Positions 9,143 to 18,403 of a stretch of DNA of 64,000 bases are shown one piece after another. Source of the DNA: Bacteroidota bacterium (lineage in GTDB: Bacteria > Bacteroidota > Bacteroidia > B-17B0 > Aurantibacillaceae); contig PLYA01000033.1 in NCBI GenBank assembly GCA_003153315.1, forward strand, positions 62,001 through 126,000. Reading direction: 5' to 3'. The notes below the pieces were generated by a model, which made no database searches, was not told the DNA's origin, and was given only the letters and a program-made list of their open reading frames with translations. The translations under genes and the position numbers were made by a program. The first letter of the stretch is position 1, and each line of letters starts with the position of its first letter.

Positions 9143-10464
9143 TATATGCTTTGTTTAGCTTTAAGTATTCATTGTATTTTAAAGTTTGTGCAGGACTGGT
9201 ACTTTTATTTATCATACTGGATTCGTTTCATTTTAAATTCTTAATAGATGCGAGGGCAATAGCTATATCTGTTATAATTACCATAATATGCTTTGATAGC
9301 GGCTACAGGGTTTCGCAAGCTGTAAAACAAAAGAAAGACGGAGCGTGGATTATTGCCTCGGGCGTAATGGTTTTCCTCTGGTTAATTGGGATATTTTATG
9401 TTATTGCTTTATTTAATAATGGTGTTCATATTGATGGGCTTGATTTTATAGGAATACTATTTATAACCATGTTTGTTATGATTATACTTAGTATCCCTCT
9501 TTCTATGTCTATATACCTTGCACGTGATTTTGCCAGAACCAATAAGAATCTTTTTGTTCAACTTGAACAGGTACAAATACTTTCGAAACAAACCATTGAG
9601 CAAGAGAAACAAAAGATACTTAACGCACAAAACGCGCTTTTAGAACATCAGGTTGCTGAGCGAACCATAGAGGTGGTAAAACAAAAAAACTTGATAGAGG
9701 AAAAGCAAAAAGAAATTATTGATAGTATAACGTATGCTAAAAGATTACAGCAGGCTATTCTACCAACCGTCGAAACAGTAAGAGAGCATTTACCTCATAG
9801 CTTTATTTACTACCAACCTAAGGATATTATTGCCGGGGATTTTTATTGGATGCACACAACCAAAGAAGCCGTTTATATTGCTGCAGCCGATTGTACAGGG
9901 CATGGTGTGCCTGGGGCAATGGTTAGCGTAGTTTGCAGTAACGCATTAAACAGAGCAGTAAATGAGTTTAACTTAACCAATACCGGACTTATATTAGACA
10001 AGACAAGAGAGTTAGTTATAGAAACCTTTGAGAAAAGTGATAGTGAGGTAAAAGACGGTATGGATATTTCTCTGTTGCGAATTGAAAGACAAACGTCAAA
10101 TAATAATATTGATATACAATGGAGCGGTGCCAATAACTCTTTATGGTATATATTAAATAATGAATTGACAGAAGTAAAAGCAGACAAGCAGCCTATAGGC
10201 AAATACAGCGACGAAGCACCTTTTACTACAAATAATTTTCAATTCACTTCTCCTACATCCCTTTATTTATTTAGTGATGGTTATGCCGACCGGTTTAGTA
10301 GTAATGAAAAGAAACTAATGAAGAAGAAGTTTAAAGATATAGTAATGTCTATTCAAAACTTATCTATGAATGAGCAGAAGGATTACTTAGAAAAGTTCCA
10401 TAAAGATTGGAAAGGTTTAATGGAGCAAACTGATGATGTGTTAATCATTGGAATTCGTTTGTAA
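9139..10464 (+). CDS. SpoIIE-type PP2C phosphatase with remaining 7TM helices (C-terminal part of the split gene)
   Basis: ORF open from at least 9109; the first ATG is at 9139. It supplies the rest of the 7TM module (helices near SLYFKVCAGLVLLFIILD, AISVIITIICFD, GVMVFLWLIGIFYVIALF and LFITMFVMIILSIP). A coiled coil (about 130-195) follows, then a SpoIIE/PP2C phosphatase domain. Metal-binding features are seen in PKDIIAGDFYW, AADCTGHGVPGAMVS, VKDGMDISLL, YLFSDGYADRF and EQTDDVLIIGI. Such proteins dephosphorylate anti-anti-sigma or other partners. The shift falls inside TM3 in a T/C-rich run; the joined protein looks otherwise intact. Confidence 0.85.
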   Translation: MIYALFSFKYSLYFKVCAGLVLLFIILDSFHFKFLIDARAIAISVIITIICFDSGYRVSQAVKQKKDGAWIIASGVMVFLWLIGIFYVIALFNNGVHIDGLDFIGILFITMFVMIILSIPLSMSIYLARDFARTNKNLFVQLEQVQILSKQTIEQEKQKILNAQNALLEHQVAERTIEVVKQKNLIEEKQKEIIDSITYAKRLQQAILPTVETVREHLPHSFIYYQPKDIIAGDFYWMHTTKEAVYIAAADCTGHGVPGAMVSVVCSNALNRAVNEFNLTNTGLILDKTRELVIETFEKSDSEVKDGMDISLLRIERQTSNNNIDIQWSGANNSLWYILNNELTEVKADKQPIGKYSDEAPFTTNNFQFTSPTSLYLFSDGYADRFSSNEKKLMKKKFKDIVMSIQNLSMNEQKDYLEKFHKDWKGLMEQTDDVLIIGIRL

Positions 10465-10479
10465 CAATTCTCCTTTTAA

Positions 10480-11793
10480 TTACTTCAACATCTTTAAAAA
10501 AGAAACTTCATTCTCAGTTAAAAAGCGCCACTTGGCCCGCGGAATATTCTTTTTGGTAAGTCCGGCAAACATGGTTCTGTCAAGGCGCAATACATCATAA
10601 CCCAAATGTTCAAACATACGGCGCACAATACGATTTCTGCCCGAATGTATTTTAATACCCACCTCACGTTTTGTTTCTCCGGCATAAGCAACCTCATCAG
10701 GTTTTATTAATCCGTCTTCCAGCTCCAAACCTTCTTTGAGTTTAATAAAATCATCCTGCTTTAAATTCTTATCCAGTTCAACATGATATAGTTTTTCTAT
10801 TTCGTATTTTGGATGTGTAAGTTTTTTGGTAAGCTCCCCATCATTGGTAAATAGAAGTAAACCTGTGGTATTTCTATCTAATCTTCCAACAGGATAGATA
10901 CGTTGTTTGCAGGCACCTGCCACCAGTTCCATAACCGTTTTGCGTCCGCGCTCATCATCGGCAGTGGTAATATAATCTTTTGGTTTATTCAGTAACAGAT
11001 ATACATGTTTTTCTGATTTCAAACGGGTACCTGAGTAATTAACCTCATCCGTTGCTTTTACGGTATAGCCCAACTCAGTAATTACCTTTCCGTTCACACT
11101 AACACAGCCGCTTTTAATTAAATCATCTGCCTCTCTGCGAGAGCATATACCTGCATTAGATATGTATTTGTTTAAGCGGGTAAGCCCTTTATCGGCGTTG
11201 GTAACAACAACGTCTTTCTTTTTAGAATAATCCTTTTTATAGTTCTTAGGTTTACTTGGGTCGTAAGGGGCGCGTTCGCCACGTTCAAAAGAACTTTTTT
11301 TCTCTTTACTCCTTTCGTTTTTATCAGCATAAAACTTGGCACGTTCACCACGGTCGGCAAAAGCACGTTTAGGTTTTTCTTCACCGGTCTCTTTATCAAA
11401 ACTTCTTTTAGGTTTATCGGCATAAGAAGGGCGCTCTCCTTTATCAGAGAAATTGCGTTTAGGTTTATCAAAGTTTTTATCAGAAGAGTCTTTACCAAAA
11501 CTTCTTTTAGACTTATCAGTGTATGAAGGGCGTTCGCCTCTATCAGAGAAGTTGCGCTTAGGTTTATCAAAGTTTTTATCGGAAGAATCTTTACCAAAAC
11601 TTCTTTTAGGCTTGTCCGAAAAGGAAGGGCGTTCGTTTCTATCAGAGAAACTACGTTTAGGCTTATCAAAACTTTTATCGGAAGCACTATCTTTATCAAA
11701 ACTTCTTTTTGGTTTATCCTGAAAGTCTTTTTTAAAAGGGCTGCTTTTCTTTGCTCCAAATTTAGAGCCACCCTGTGGTCTGCGCTTATCCAT
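10480..11793 (-). CDS. 23S rRNA pseudouridine synthase (RluB/RsuA family) with repetitive basic N-terminus
   Basis: Pseudouridine synthase. An S4 RNA-binding domain (LTRLNKYISNAGICSRREADDLI, then VSVNG) leads to a catalytic domain with GRLDRNTTGLLLFTNDGEL, containing the catalytic Asp, and RNRIVRRMFEHLGY. The first 190 or so residues are a low-complexity Lys/Arg/Ser/Asp tail of repeated DKPKRSF/SDRGERPS units. I chose the ATG at 11793 (MDKRRPQGG) over the in-frame ATG at 11829, because the extra 12 residues look unlike the family. Convergent with the phosphatase gene, with a 15-nt gap. Confidence 0.9.
   Translation of the reverse strand: MDKRRPQGGSKFGAKKSSPFKKDFQDKPKRSFDKDSASDKSFDKPKRSFSDRNERPSFSDKPKRSFGKDSSDKNFDKPKRNFSDRGERPSYTDKSKRSFGKDSSDKNFDKPKRNFSDKGERPSYADKPKRSFDKETGEEKPKRAFADRGERAKFYADKNERSKEKKSSFERGERAPYDPSKPKNYKKDYSKKKDVVVTNADKGLTRLNKYISNAGICSRREADDLIKSGCVSVNGKVITELGYTVKATDEVNYSGTRLKSEKHVYLLLNKPKDYITTADDERGRKTVMELVAGACKQRIYPVGRLDRNTTGLLLFTNDGELTKKLTHPKYEIEKLYHVELDKNLKQDDFIKLKEGLELEDGLIKPDEVAYAGETKREVGIKIHSGRNRIVRRMFEHLGYDVLRLDRTMFAGLTKKNIPRAKWRFLTENEVSFLKMLK
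11402..11711 (-). repeat. In-frame coding repeats in the pseudouridine synthase tail
   Basis: Near-identical units of about 40 codons encode KRSFGKDSSDKNFDKPKRNF followed by SDRGERPS. At least three copies are visible with silent and conservative differences. The unit length is a multiple of three, so copy-number change would keep the frame. Confidence 0.75.
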
Positions 11794-11901
11794 TGTATCT
11801 TTAACTATTTGGCAAAGATACAAAATCAAAGACTAATATTGTTTTTTAGTAATAAAACACTAATGTTTAGAACTCTATTTATGTGTCCTACTAAATTTTT
11901 A

Positions 11902-11909
11902 TATTTTTG
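11902..11909 (+). promoter_or_regulatory. Bacteroidota -7 promoter element of thyA
   Basis: TATTTTTG fits TAnnTTTG and lies 4 nt upstream of the thyA ATG at 11914, again implying a very short or absent leader. Confidence 0.4.
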
Positions 11910-11913
11910 AAAC

Positions 11914-12708
11914 ATGAAACAATATCACGATTTAATGAAGCATGTGCTTGAACATGGCACTAAAAAAACTGACAGGACAGGCACAGGAACTATCAGTGTG
12001 TTCGGGTATCAATCCCGTTATAATTTACAGGATGGGTTTCCTTTGCTTACTACTAAAAAACTTCATACAAAATCTATTATACACGAGTTGCTTTGGTTCT
12101 TAAAAGGTGATACAAACATTAAATATTTAAAAGATAATGGAGTAAGCATTTGGAACGATTGGGCTGATGCCAATGGTAATTTAGGGCCGGTTTATGGCTA
12201 CCAATGGCGCAACTGGCCTACCCCCGATGGCAGACATATTGATCAGATTACGCAAGTAGTAGAGATGATAAAGAAAACCCCTGATTCGCGCAGAATGATT
12301 GTAAGCGCCTGGAATGTGGGCGAGATAGATAAAATGAAGTTACCGCCTTGTCATGCATTCTTTCAGTTTTATGTGGCAGATGGTAAGTTAAGTTGTCAGT
12401 TATATCAACGCAGTGCCGATATTTTTTTGGGAGTTCCTTTTAATATTGCTTCGTATGCTTTACTTACCATGATGATTGCACAGGCTTGTAGCTTGCAAGC
12501 AGGTGATTTTGTACACACACTTGGTGACGCGCATTTATACTCCAATCACATCGAGCAAGCCAATTTACAGCTAAGCAGAAATTGTCGTAAGCTGCCTATA
12601 ATGAAAATTAACCCTACAATTAAAAACATTTTCGATTTTAAATTCGATGACTTTACCTTAGAGGGTTATGATCCACATCCACATATTAAAGCAGAGGTAG
12701 CAGTTTAG
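11914..12708 (+). CDS. thyA: Thymidylate synthase
   Basis: Converts dUMP to dTMP with methylene-tetrahydrofolate. At 264 aa it is collinear with the E. coli enzyme: catalytic C146 in [12 protein letters not shown], phosphate-binding R126-R127 in [12 protein letters not shown], and the signature [21 protein letters not shown]. The C-terminus ends KAEVAV, close to the usual KAPVAI. No dihydrofolate reductase gene follows within the window. Confidence 0.98.
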   Translation: MKQYHDLMKHVLEHGTKKTDRTGTGTISVFGYQSRYNLQDGFPLLTTKKLHTKSIIHELLWFLKGDTNIKYLKDNGVSIWNDWADANGNLGPVYGYQWRNWPTPDGRHIDQITQVVEMIKKTPDSRRMIVSAWNVGEIDKMKLPPCHAFFQFYVADGKLSCQLYQRSADIFLGVPFNIASYALLTMMIAQACSLQAGDFVHTLGDAHLYSNHIEQANLQLSRNCRKLPIMKINPTIKNIFDFKFDDFTLEGYDPHPHIKAEVAV

Positions 12709-12749
12709 CTGTATTATTTAGAATCATTACAAACTAACCTGTTCACATT

Positions 12750-12757
12750 TAGGTTTG
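12750..12757 (+). promoter_or_regulatory. Bacteroidota -7 promoter element upstream of sdhCAB
   Basis: TAGGTTTG matches TAnnTTTG, 52 nt before the sdhC ATG. No convincing -33 element was identified. Confidence 0.35.
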
Positions 12758-12809
12758 ATAGTGTGGCTTTCGGTATGTAAATTCGCATCCGTTAAATGTA
12801 TTTAATATT

Positions 12810-13475
12810 ATGAGCAAAGAAAACTTTCTTCAGTCGAGCATAGGCAAAAAATTAGTTATGGGTATAACGGGTTTGTTCCTCATAACCTTCTTAATAGTGC
12901 ATGTGGGTTGCAACTCCTGCATTTTTGTAAACGATGGGGGTGTACTTTTTAACAAGGTAGCTCACTTTATGGCTCACAACATCCTTATCCGCATTATGGA
13001 GATTGTATTGTTTGCCGGCATCTTTACCCACATGATACAGGCTCTTATTCTTACGCTGCATAACAACAAAGCCCGCCCTGTAAAATATGCCGTAACCGAC
13101 GGTAAGGCTAACAGCAAATGGTATAGCCGCAGCATGGGTGTTTTAGGTTCATTATTACTTATCTTTTTTGTAGTGCATTGGGCCAACTTCTGGATTCCTA
13201 CTAAAGTAGCTGTATATACTGGTACAGAGCACGATACCTTTGCTCACATGAAAGAAGTATTTGCTAACCCGGTTTTTGTAGTTATTTATATGGTAGGTGT
13301 TATTTCTTTATGCTACCATTTATTGCATGGCTTTCCATCTGCGTTTCAAACACTGGGTTTAAATCATAGAAAATACACGCCGCTTATCAAGAAAGTAGGA
13401 ACCATTTTTTCTATTGTGGTTTGTGCGCTATTTGCAGCTATGCCAATAACCATGTACTTAGGAATCATTAAATAA
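12810..13475 (+). CDS. sdhC: Succinate dehydrogenase cytochrome b subunit
   Basis: Single membrane-anchor subunit of the Bacteroidota/Bacillus-type succinate:quinone oxidoreductase. The 221 aa length and about five hydrophobic helices fit the diheme cytochrome b558 family. Histidines placed for heme ligation are visible (LIVHVGC, KVAHFMAH, FTHMIQA, FVVHWANF, YHLLHGF). It opens MSKENFLQSSIGKKLVMGITG, as is usual for this group. First gene of sdhCAB, with 23 nt to sdhA; no separate SdhD is needed. Confidence 0.95.
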   Translation: MSKENFLQSSIGKKLVMGITGLFLITFLIVHVGCNSCIFVNDGGVLFNKVAHFMAHNILIRIMEIVLFAGIFTHMIQALILTLHNNKARPVKYAVTDGKANSKWYSRSMGVLGSLLLIFFVVHWANFWIPTKVAVYTGTEHDTFAHMKEVFANPVFVVIYMVGVISLCYHLLHGFPSAFQTLGLNHRKYTPLIKKVGTIFSIVVCALFAAMPITMYLGIIK

Positions 13476-13498
13476 TTAAGCATTAAAAGTTATACTAT

Positions 13499-15487
13499 AT
13501 GGCTTCATCATCAAAATTAGACGCTAAAATTCCTCAGGGAGAGATAGACCAAAAATGGACTAAATACCGCTCTACTGTTCATTTGGTTAACCCGGCTAAC
13601 AAGCGCAGCTTAGAAATTATTATTGTAGGCTCAGGTCTGGCAGGAGCTTCAGCAGCAGCTTCCTTAGCCGAGATGGGGTATAAAGTAAAAGTATTTTGCT
13701 TTCAGGATTCTCCTCGTCGTGCGCACTCTATTGCTGCGCAAGGCGGTATTAATGCCGCGAAGAATTACCAAAACGATGGTGATAGTGTATACCGTTTGTT
13801 TTATGATACCATTAAAGGAGGCGATTACCGTGCGCGCGAAGGAAATGTACATCGCTTAGCTGAGGTTTCAAGTGCTATTATAGACCAATGTGTTGCGCAG
13901 GGCGTACCTTTTGCCCGCGAATATGGTGGAACTTTAAGCAACCGTTCTTTTGGCGGAACACAAGTGCAACGTACATTTTATGCAGCCGGACAAACGGGAC
14001 AACAATTATTATTAGGTGCTTATTCCGCTTTACAAAGACAGGTTGGAATGGGTGCCGTGGAGTTATTTGCCCGTCATGAAATGCTAGATGTGGTTAATAT
14101 AGATGGTAAATGCCGTGGTATTATTGCCCGCGATTTAATCAGTGGAAAATTAGAAAGACATTTTGGCCATGCAGTTTTAATTGCTTCAGGCGGATACGGA
14201 AACGTATTCTATCTTTCTACCAACGCTATGGGAAGCAACGTAACGGCTGCCTGGAAAGCACACAAAAAAGGAGCTTTCTTTGGAAATCCTTGTTATACAC
14301 AAATTCACCCAACTTGTATTCCTGTTAGCGGAGACCACCAGTCTAAGTTAACTTTAATGTCTGAATCACTTCGTAACGATGGACGTATCTGGGTTCCTAA
14401 AAAAGCAGGAGATACCCGTAAACCAACTGATATTCCCGAAGAAGAAAGAGATTATTACTTAGAGCGTCGTTATCCTGCTTTTGGTAATCTGGTTCCGCGT
14501 GATGTGGCTTCTCGTGCTGCTAAAGAACGTTGCGATGCCGGCTTTGGCGTTGGTGCCAGTAAAATGGCAGTGTATTTAGATTTTGCTGCTAACACGGAGC
14601 GTTACGGAAAAATTGAAGCGAACAAGCAAGGCTTACACAATGCAAGCAAAGAAGAAATTATCCGTTTAGGAAAAGAAGTAGTAAAAGAAAAATACGGTAA
14701 CCTGTTTGATATGTATAAGCAAATAACAGGCGAAGACCCTTACGAAGTTCCTATGCGTATTTATCCAGCTGTTCACTATACCATGGGTGGACTTTGGGTC
14801 GATTATAATTTAATGACAACTGTTCCGGGATTATACGCAATGGGCGAAGCTAACTTCTCAGACCATGGCGCTAACCGCTTGGGTGCATCTGCATTAATGC
14901 AGGGATTAGCAGATGGATATTTTGTGATTCCTTATACTATCGGAGAATATTTATCGGAAGAAATTCGCACCAAAGCCATTCCTACTACACATGAAGCCTT
15001 TGTAAAAGCAGAAGCTGAGGTGCAGGAGCGCATCACTAAATTGATGACAATCAAAGGAACAAAATCAGTTGACCACTTCCATAAACGTTTAGGAAAAATT
15101 ATGTGGGATAAATGCGGTATGGCGCGTAACAAAGAAGGGTTAACCCAAGCCATTTCTGAAATACAAAAACTGCGTGAAGAGTTTTGGAAAGATGTGCGTG
15201 TTACCGGTGAAGCCAATGAGTTTAACTCTGAACTGGAAAAAGCAGGCCGTGTAGCAGATTTCTTAGAACTTGGCGAATTGATGTGTATGGATGCTTTGAA
15301 CCGTAACGAAAGCTGTGGTGGGCATTTCCGTGAAGAATACCAGACAGCAGATGGTGAAGCAAAACGTGATGATGATAATTTTACTTTTGTTTCTGCATGG
15401 GAAAACAAAGGAAATAGCCAGTGGGAATTACATAAAGAAGAATTGAAATTCGAAAATATTAAATTAGCACAACGTAACTACGCATAA
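13499..15487 (+). CDS. sdhA: Succinate dehydrogenase/fumarate reductase flavoprotein
   Basis: Catalytic FAD subunit that oxidises succinate in the TCA cycle. The 662 aa protein has a Rossmann FAD motif [20 protein letters not shown] (from about 41), the flavinylation region [15 protein letters not shown] with the covalent-FAD His, the substrate site HPTCIP, and [20 protein letters not shown]. The slightly long length is usual for the Bacteroidota type. Its stop is 2 nt before sdhB. Confidence 0.97.
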   Translation: MASSSKLDAKIPQGEIDQKWTKYRSTVHLVNPANKRSLEIIIVGSGLAGASAAASLAEMGYKVKVFCFQDSPRRAHSIAAQGGINAAKNYQNDGDSVYRLFYDTIKGGDYRAREGNVHRLAEVSSAIIDQCVAQGVPFAREYGGTLSNRSFGGTQVQRTFYAAGQTGQQLLLGAYSALQRQVGMGAVELFARHEMLDVVNIDGKCRGIIARDLISGKLERHFGHAVLIASGGYGNVFYLSTNAMGSNVTAAWKAHKKGAFFGNPCYTQIHPTCIPVSGDHQSKLTLMSESLRNDGRIWVPKKAGDTRKPTDIPEEERDYYLERRYPAFGNLVPRDVASRAAKERCDAGFGVGASKMAVYLDFAANTERYGKIEANKQGLHNASKEEIIRLGKEVVKEKYGNLFDMYKQITGEDPYEVPMRIYPAVHYTMGGLWVDYNLMTTVPGLYAMGEANFSDHGANRLGASALMQGLADGYFVIPYTIGEYLSEEIRTKAIPTTHEAFVKAEAEVQERITKLMTIKGTKSVDHFHKRLGKIMWDKCGMARNKEGLTQAISEIQKLREEFWKDVRVTGEANEFNSELEKAGRVADFLELGELMCMDALNRNESCGGHFREEYQTADGEAKRDDDNFTFVSAWENKGNSQWELHKEELKFENIKLAQRNYA

Positions 15488-15489
15488 CT

Positions 15490-16251
15490 ATGAGTGGAAA
15501 CATGAATTTAACCTTAAAGGTTTGGAAACAAAAAAATAAAGACACTAAAGGCGCTTTAGAAACATATCAGGTAAAAGGCATTTCGCCTGATATGTCTTTT
15601 CTGGAAATGTTTGATGTGCTGAACGAACAACTTATTACAGAAGGTAAAGAACCTATTGCTTTTGACCACGATTGCCGCGAGGGTATTTGTGGAATGTGCA
15701 GCATGTTTATTAATGGCCGTCCGCATGGACCAAAACAAGGGGTTACCACCTGTCAGTTGCACATGCGCAGCTTTAAAGACGGAGATACCATTGTGGTAGA
15801 ACCATGGAGAAGTACTGCTTTCCCTATTGTAAAAGATTTAGCGGTTGACCGCTCTGCATTTGACAGAGTAATTGCTGCCGGAGGATTTGTTTCAGTAAAC
15901 ACCGGCAATGCAAAAGATGCCAATAATATTCTTATTCCTAAAGATGATGCCGATGATGCTTTTAACGCTGCCGCTTGCATAGGTTGCGGTGCTTGCGTAG
16001 CTACTTGTAAAAACGGTTCGGCTATGTTGTTTGTATCGGCAAAAGTTTCTCAGTTGGCTTTGTTGCCACAAGGACAAATTGAAAAAGAAGCCCGCGTGTT
16101 AAACATGGTTGGACAAATGGATGAGGAAGGTTTTGGAAACTGTACCAACACCGGCGCTTGCGAAATAGAATGCCCTAAAGGAATTTCTTTAGAGAATATT
16201 GCCCGCATGAACCGCGAGTACCTTGGTGCTAATATTATAGGAAGGAAGTAG
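15490..16251 (+). CDS. sdhB: Succinate dehydrogenase iron-sulfur subunit
   Basis: Carries electrons from FAD to quinone through three clusters. The [2Fe-2S] cysteines lie in [20 protein letters not shown] with a further one in TTCQLHM. The [4Fe-4S] and [3Fe-4S] ligands lie in [14 protein letters not shown] and [15 protein letters not shown]. Length is 253 aa. Last gene of sdhCAB, convergent with the following OmpA-like gene after 3 nt. Confidence 0.97.
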   Translation: MSGNMNLTLKVWKQKNKDTKGALETYQVKGISPDMSFLEMFDVLNEQLITEGKEPIAFDHDCREGICGMCSMFINGRPHGPKQGVTTCQLHMRSFKDGDTIVVEPWRSTAFPIVKDLAVDRSAFDRVIAAGGFVSVNTGNAKDANNILIPKDDADDAFNAAACIGCGACVATCKNGSAMLFVSAKVSQLALLPQGQIEKEARVLNMVGQMDEEGFGNCTNTGACEIECPKGISLENIARMNREYLGANIIGRK

Positions 16252-16254
16252 GCA

Positions 16255-16923
16255 TTATGGCTTCCCTAATAAGCTGTCTATAAACTTTCTTAACGGACTT
16301 TTTCTTACCTCAACCCCTACTGTTCTGTTATTTTCATCCCGTTGTTGGGTGCCAAGTTCTGTTTTCATTCTGTCGGGTGCTATGTTGTATTTGCTTACCA
16401 AATAATTTTTAACCGCGTTGGCCCTTGCTCCCATTAACTCTCCGTAGGTAGATTCTTTTCCATTTAATTTAGTTATGGCTTTATATACACGCTCTCCGCC
16501 TCCGGTTGGTACATTGCGGTCGTCTCCTCCGGTGTTTCCTATCAGGTTGATGTTTATTTTTTCGTTTGCCAATAAATAGGTTGCTAATGGTTTAATGATA
16601 GAATCTACCTTCAGAGAATCCTGATACCTATCTGTACCACCTATAAAATCTATCTTTAAACTGGGCATGGGCAATGGGGGATCTTTTACTAGTACTTTTT
16701 TAACCAGAGGCGGTTTATGCACCTGCGCTTTAGCATGACTGTTTGCAAAACGAATGGTTTTAAAATACTTCCCCTCGGTGCCACCCGCTAAAGTAACTAT
16801 ACCACCACCGCAAAAGTTGTGCGTTTTGGCGGGCATTTTTCTTTTAGGTAAGCTGCCTATGCGGGCATTTGCGGCTATACTTAGTACAAAAAACAAACTA
16901 AGTATAAGGTATTGTTTTGCCAT
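16255..16923 (-). CDS. Exported protein with divergent OmpA-like C-terminal domain
   Basis: A 222 aa protein with a signal peptide ending near ANARIG. A basic Pro-rich linker (VHKPPLVKKVLVKDPPLP) precedes an OmpA-like domain (about 90-210). In that domain the usual GYTD/H motif is replaced by LIGNTGGDDRN. The stretch LMGARANAVKNYLVSKYNIAPDRM is the family helix, with typical spacing. Peptidoglycan binding is likely but weakened by the missing motif residues. Confidence 0.7.
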   Translation of the reverse strand: MAKQYLILSLFFVLSIAANARIGSLPKRKMPAKTHNFCGGGIVTLAGGTEGKYFKTIRFANSHAKAQVHKPPLVKKVLVKDPPLPMPSLKIDFIGGTDRYQDSLKVDSIIKPLATYLLANEKININLIGNTGGDDRNVPTGGGERVYKAITKLNGKESTYGELMGARANAVKNYLVSKYNIAPDRMKTELGTQQRDENNRTVGVEVRKSPLRKFIDSLLGKP

Positions 16924-17002
16924 GGCTTTGTGTTTTAAAACATAGGCCCACTAAAATCGTGCCAATTGCTAGTTTTTTAACTTTAATTAAGAAAGAAACG
17001 TT

Positions 17003-17114
17003 CCCAGGGTTTGCGTTGGCGGGTTTTGAAACCACGATGTGTCAACCGTGAGAACTGAATTTAAAGATACGAAATTATTTCGTTACCGAGTCAGCCCGCT
17101 AACGCGAAACCCTG
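17003..17114. repeat. Long imperfect inverted repeat, attC-like folded site
   Basis: The left arm CAGGGTTTGCGTTGGCGGG (17005-17023) pairs with CCCGCTAACGCGAAACCCTG (17095-17114), with few mismatches. An inner perfect hairpin ACGAAAT-T-ATTTCGT is at 17069-17083. The right arm runs into GTTAGTGGCA, which overlaps the stop codon of the next ORF. The overall form, with long imperfect arms around a spacer at the 3' side of a lone ORF, resembles an integron attC site, but the consensus core RYYYAAC/GTTRRRY is not matched exactly. Confidence 0.5.
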
Positions 17115-17116
17115 TG

Positions 17117-17815
17117 TTAGTGGCAGTTTATCAAATGCGGTCTAAAATATACAGTCCTTGCTTGTTTAGTTTTGTCGCTTATGTTAAAATAGGATTCAAC
17201 AATATTAACTTTAAAATAATATTGGTCTTTATTGTCCACTTTGATAAGATTGTCAATTATTTCTGATTTATGGAATTTGAAGTCTGAACGTTTTTCATTG
17301 AATTCATAGTCTACAATAAATTTATAATTTTTAAGAATAACATGATTGCAAAATATTATTGAAACAGACAAGTCGAGTCGGTAAAAATTTAAACCTAGTT
17401 CAGGTGACCAAAATGATTTGGATATTTTCTTATTGCTTAATATTTTGAAATTAACAACAAGATTATTTACGCTGTCAGGGTTAACTAAAGTCCCTTTATA
17501 TTTTAAATGATATTTTTTTAAAAGCTCTGCTGGATAGTCGTCAACTGTCAACCTTTTGTCGGGTGCAATGTCAAAACTGTCAAGGTCATGCATAGAATCA
17601 TTTTGTAGTCGGACAATATAACATTTTGCACCTGAAGGACATGATAAAGTGTCCCCGGTCGGAGAAAATAAATAGTCAACGTTTTTTTTGAAAATGGAAG
17701 TGTCAAGAGAATAAAAGTTTTGAGGAAGCACTGTCGATGGGTCGATAACAGTAATTTTTACTTGACAGTAAATGTTTAATGGCAGTAATATTAAAAGGAG
17801 AAATTGTCTTGTCAT
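17117..17815 (-). CDS. Exported hypothetical protein, possible integron-type cassette gene
   Basis: A 232 aa protein with an N-terminal signal peptide (LLLILLPLNIYCQ); function not recognised. Both ends abut the same 10-mer in opposite orientation: TGCCACTAAC at 17820-17829 just before the start, and GTTAGTGGCA at 17116-17125 containing the stop. A cassette bounded by recombination half-sites would look like this. The gene seems richer in GTC and GAC triplets than its neighbours. No integrase gene is nearby. Alternatively it is an ordinary orphan gene flanked by repeats. Confidence 0.7.
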   Translation of the reverse strand: MTRQFLLLILLPLNIYCQVKITVIDPSTVLPQNFYSLDTSIFKKNVDYLFSPTGDTLSCPSGAKCYIVRLQNDSMHDLDSFDIAPDKRLTVDDYPAELLKKYHLKYKGTLVNPDSVNNLVVNFKILSNKKISKSFWSPELGLNFYRLDLSVSIIFCNHVILKNYKFIVDYEFNEKRSDFKFHKSEIIDNLIKVDNKDQYYFKVNIVESYFNISDKTKQARTVYFRPHLINCH

Positions 17816-17920
17816 AAATTGCCACTAACTCCCCGCTATGTTTAGTTTTAACAAAGCTAAACAAAAATCACTGCGTTTTCCTGCAACTTATGTTATTTCC
17901 GGAAATATCATGTTGCTTTT

Positions 17921-18137
17921 CATTTTTCCGCGGGCACAGCCGTTATTCCGCGGTATTTTTCTCTATTCCGCAGGCACAGCCGTTATTCCACGGGTTTTTT
18001 CATTTTGCCGCTGGCATTTTCTCTATTCCGCGGGCGCAGCCATTATTCCGCGGTATTTTTCTTTATTCCACGGGCACAGCCTTTATTCCGCCGTATTTTT
18101 CTCTATTCCGCGGGCATAGCCGTTATTCCGCCGGAAT
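17921..18137. repeat. Non-coding array of degenerate 20-nt repeats (array 2)
   Basis: About eleven consecutive 20-nt units alternate between TTATTCCGCGGTATTTTTCT and CTATTCCGCGGGCACAGCCG types, giving an apparent 40-nt higher-order period. The period is not a multiple of three and all frames show the same peptides shifted, so it is not coding. It lies 105 nt upstream of the cassette-like gene and 267 nt upstream of the FnIII gene. From 18138 to 18403 I see nothing else. Confidence 0.8.
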
Positions 18138-18403
18138 TTAATTTTTTGCAATTTTTTAGAAAATATTTTACCGTTTAATTGTTAAAATCGACCGTTAAAA
18201 AAATAATTCGGGGGTTTCGTCGAAAAGCATATTCCTCTGTTTCGATATTGCCTACCTTTAATAAAAATAAACGCATGATTACACAAAAAACCAAAAAATG
18301 ACCCTAAACGCCAGGCGTGCAAAGGCATCGGCTTTTTACAAGAACCTTTTCAGTCGTTAGCAAAAAAGCAGGAACTTAAAGGAAAAGAAAAAATACCTAC
18401 AAA

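Noticed and set aside
11172-11771. 199 aa alternative-frame ORF inside the pseudouridine synthase tail
   Set aside because: Open only because the overlapping codons are repetitive; same strand as, and shadowed by, a well-supported gene.
17838-18141. Overlapping plus-strand ORFs across repeat array 2
   Set aside because: The 20-nt period gives the same peptide in shifted frames and simply lacks stops; no start context or homologous domain.
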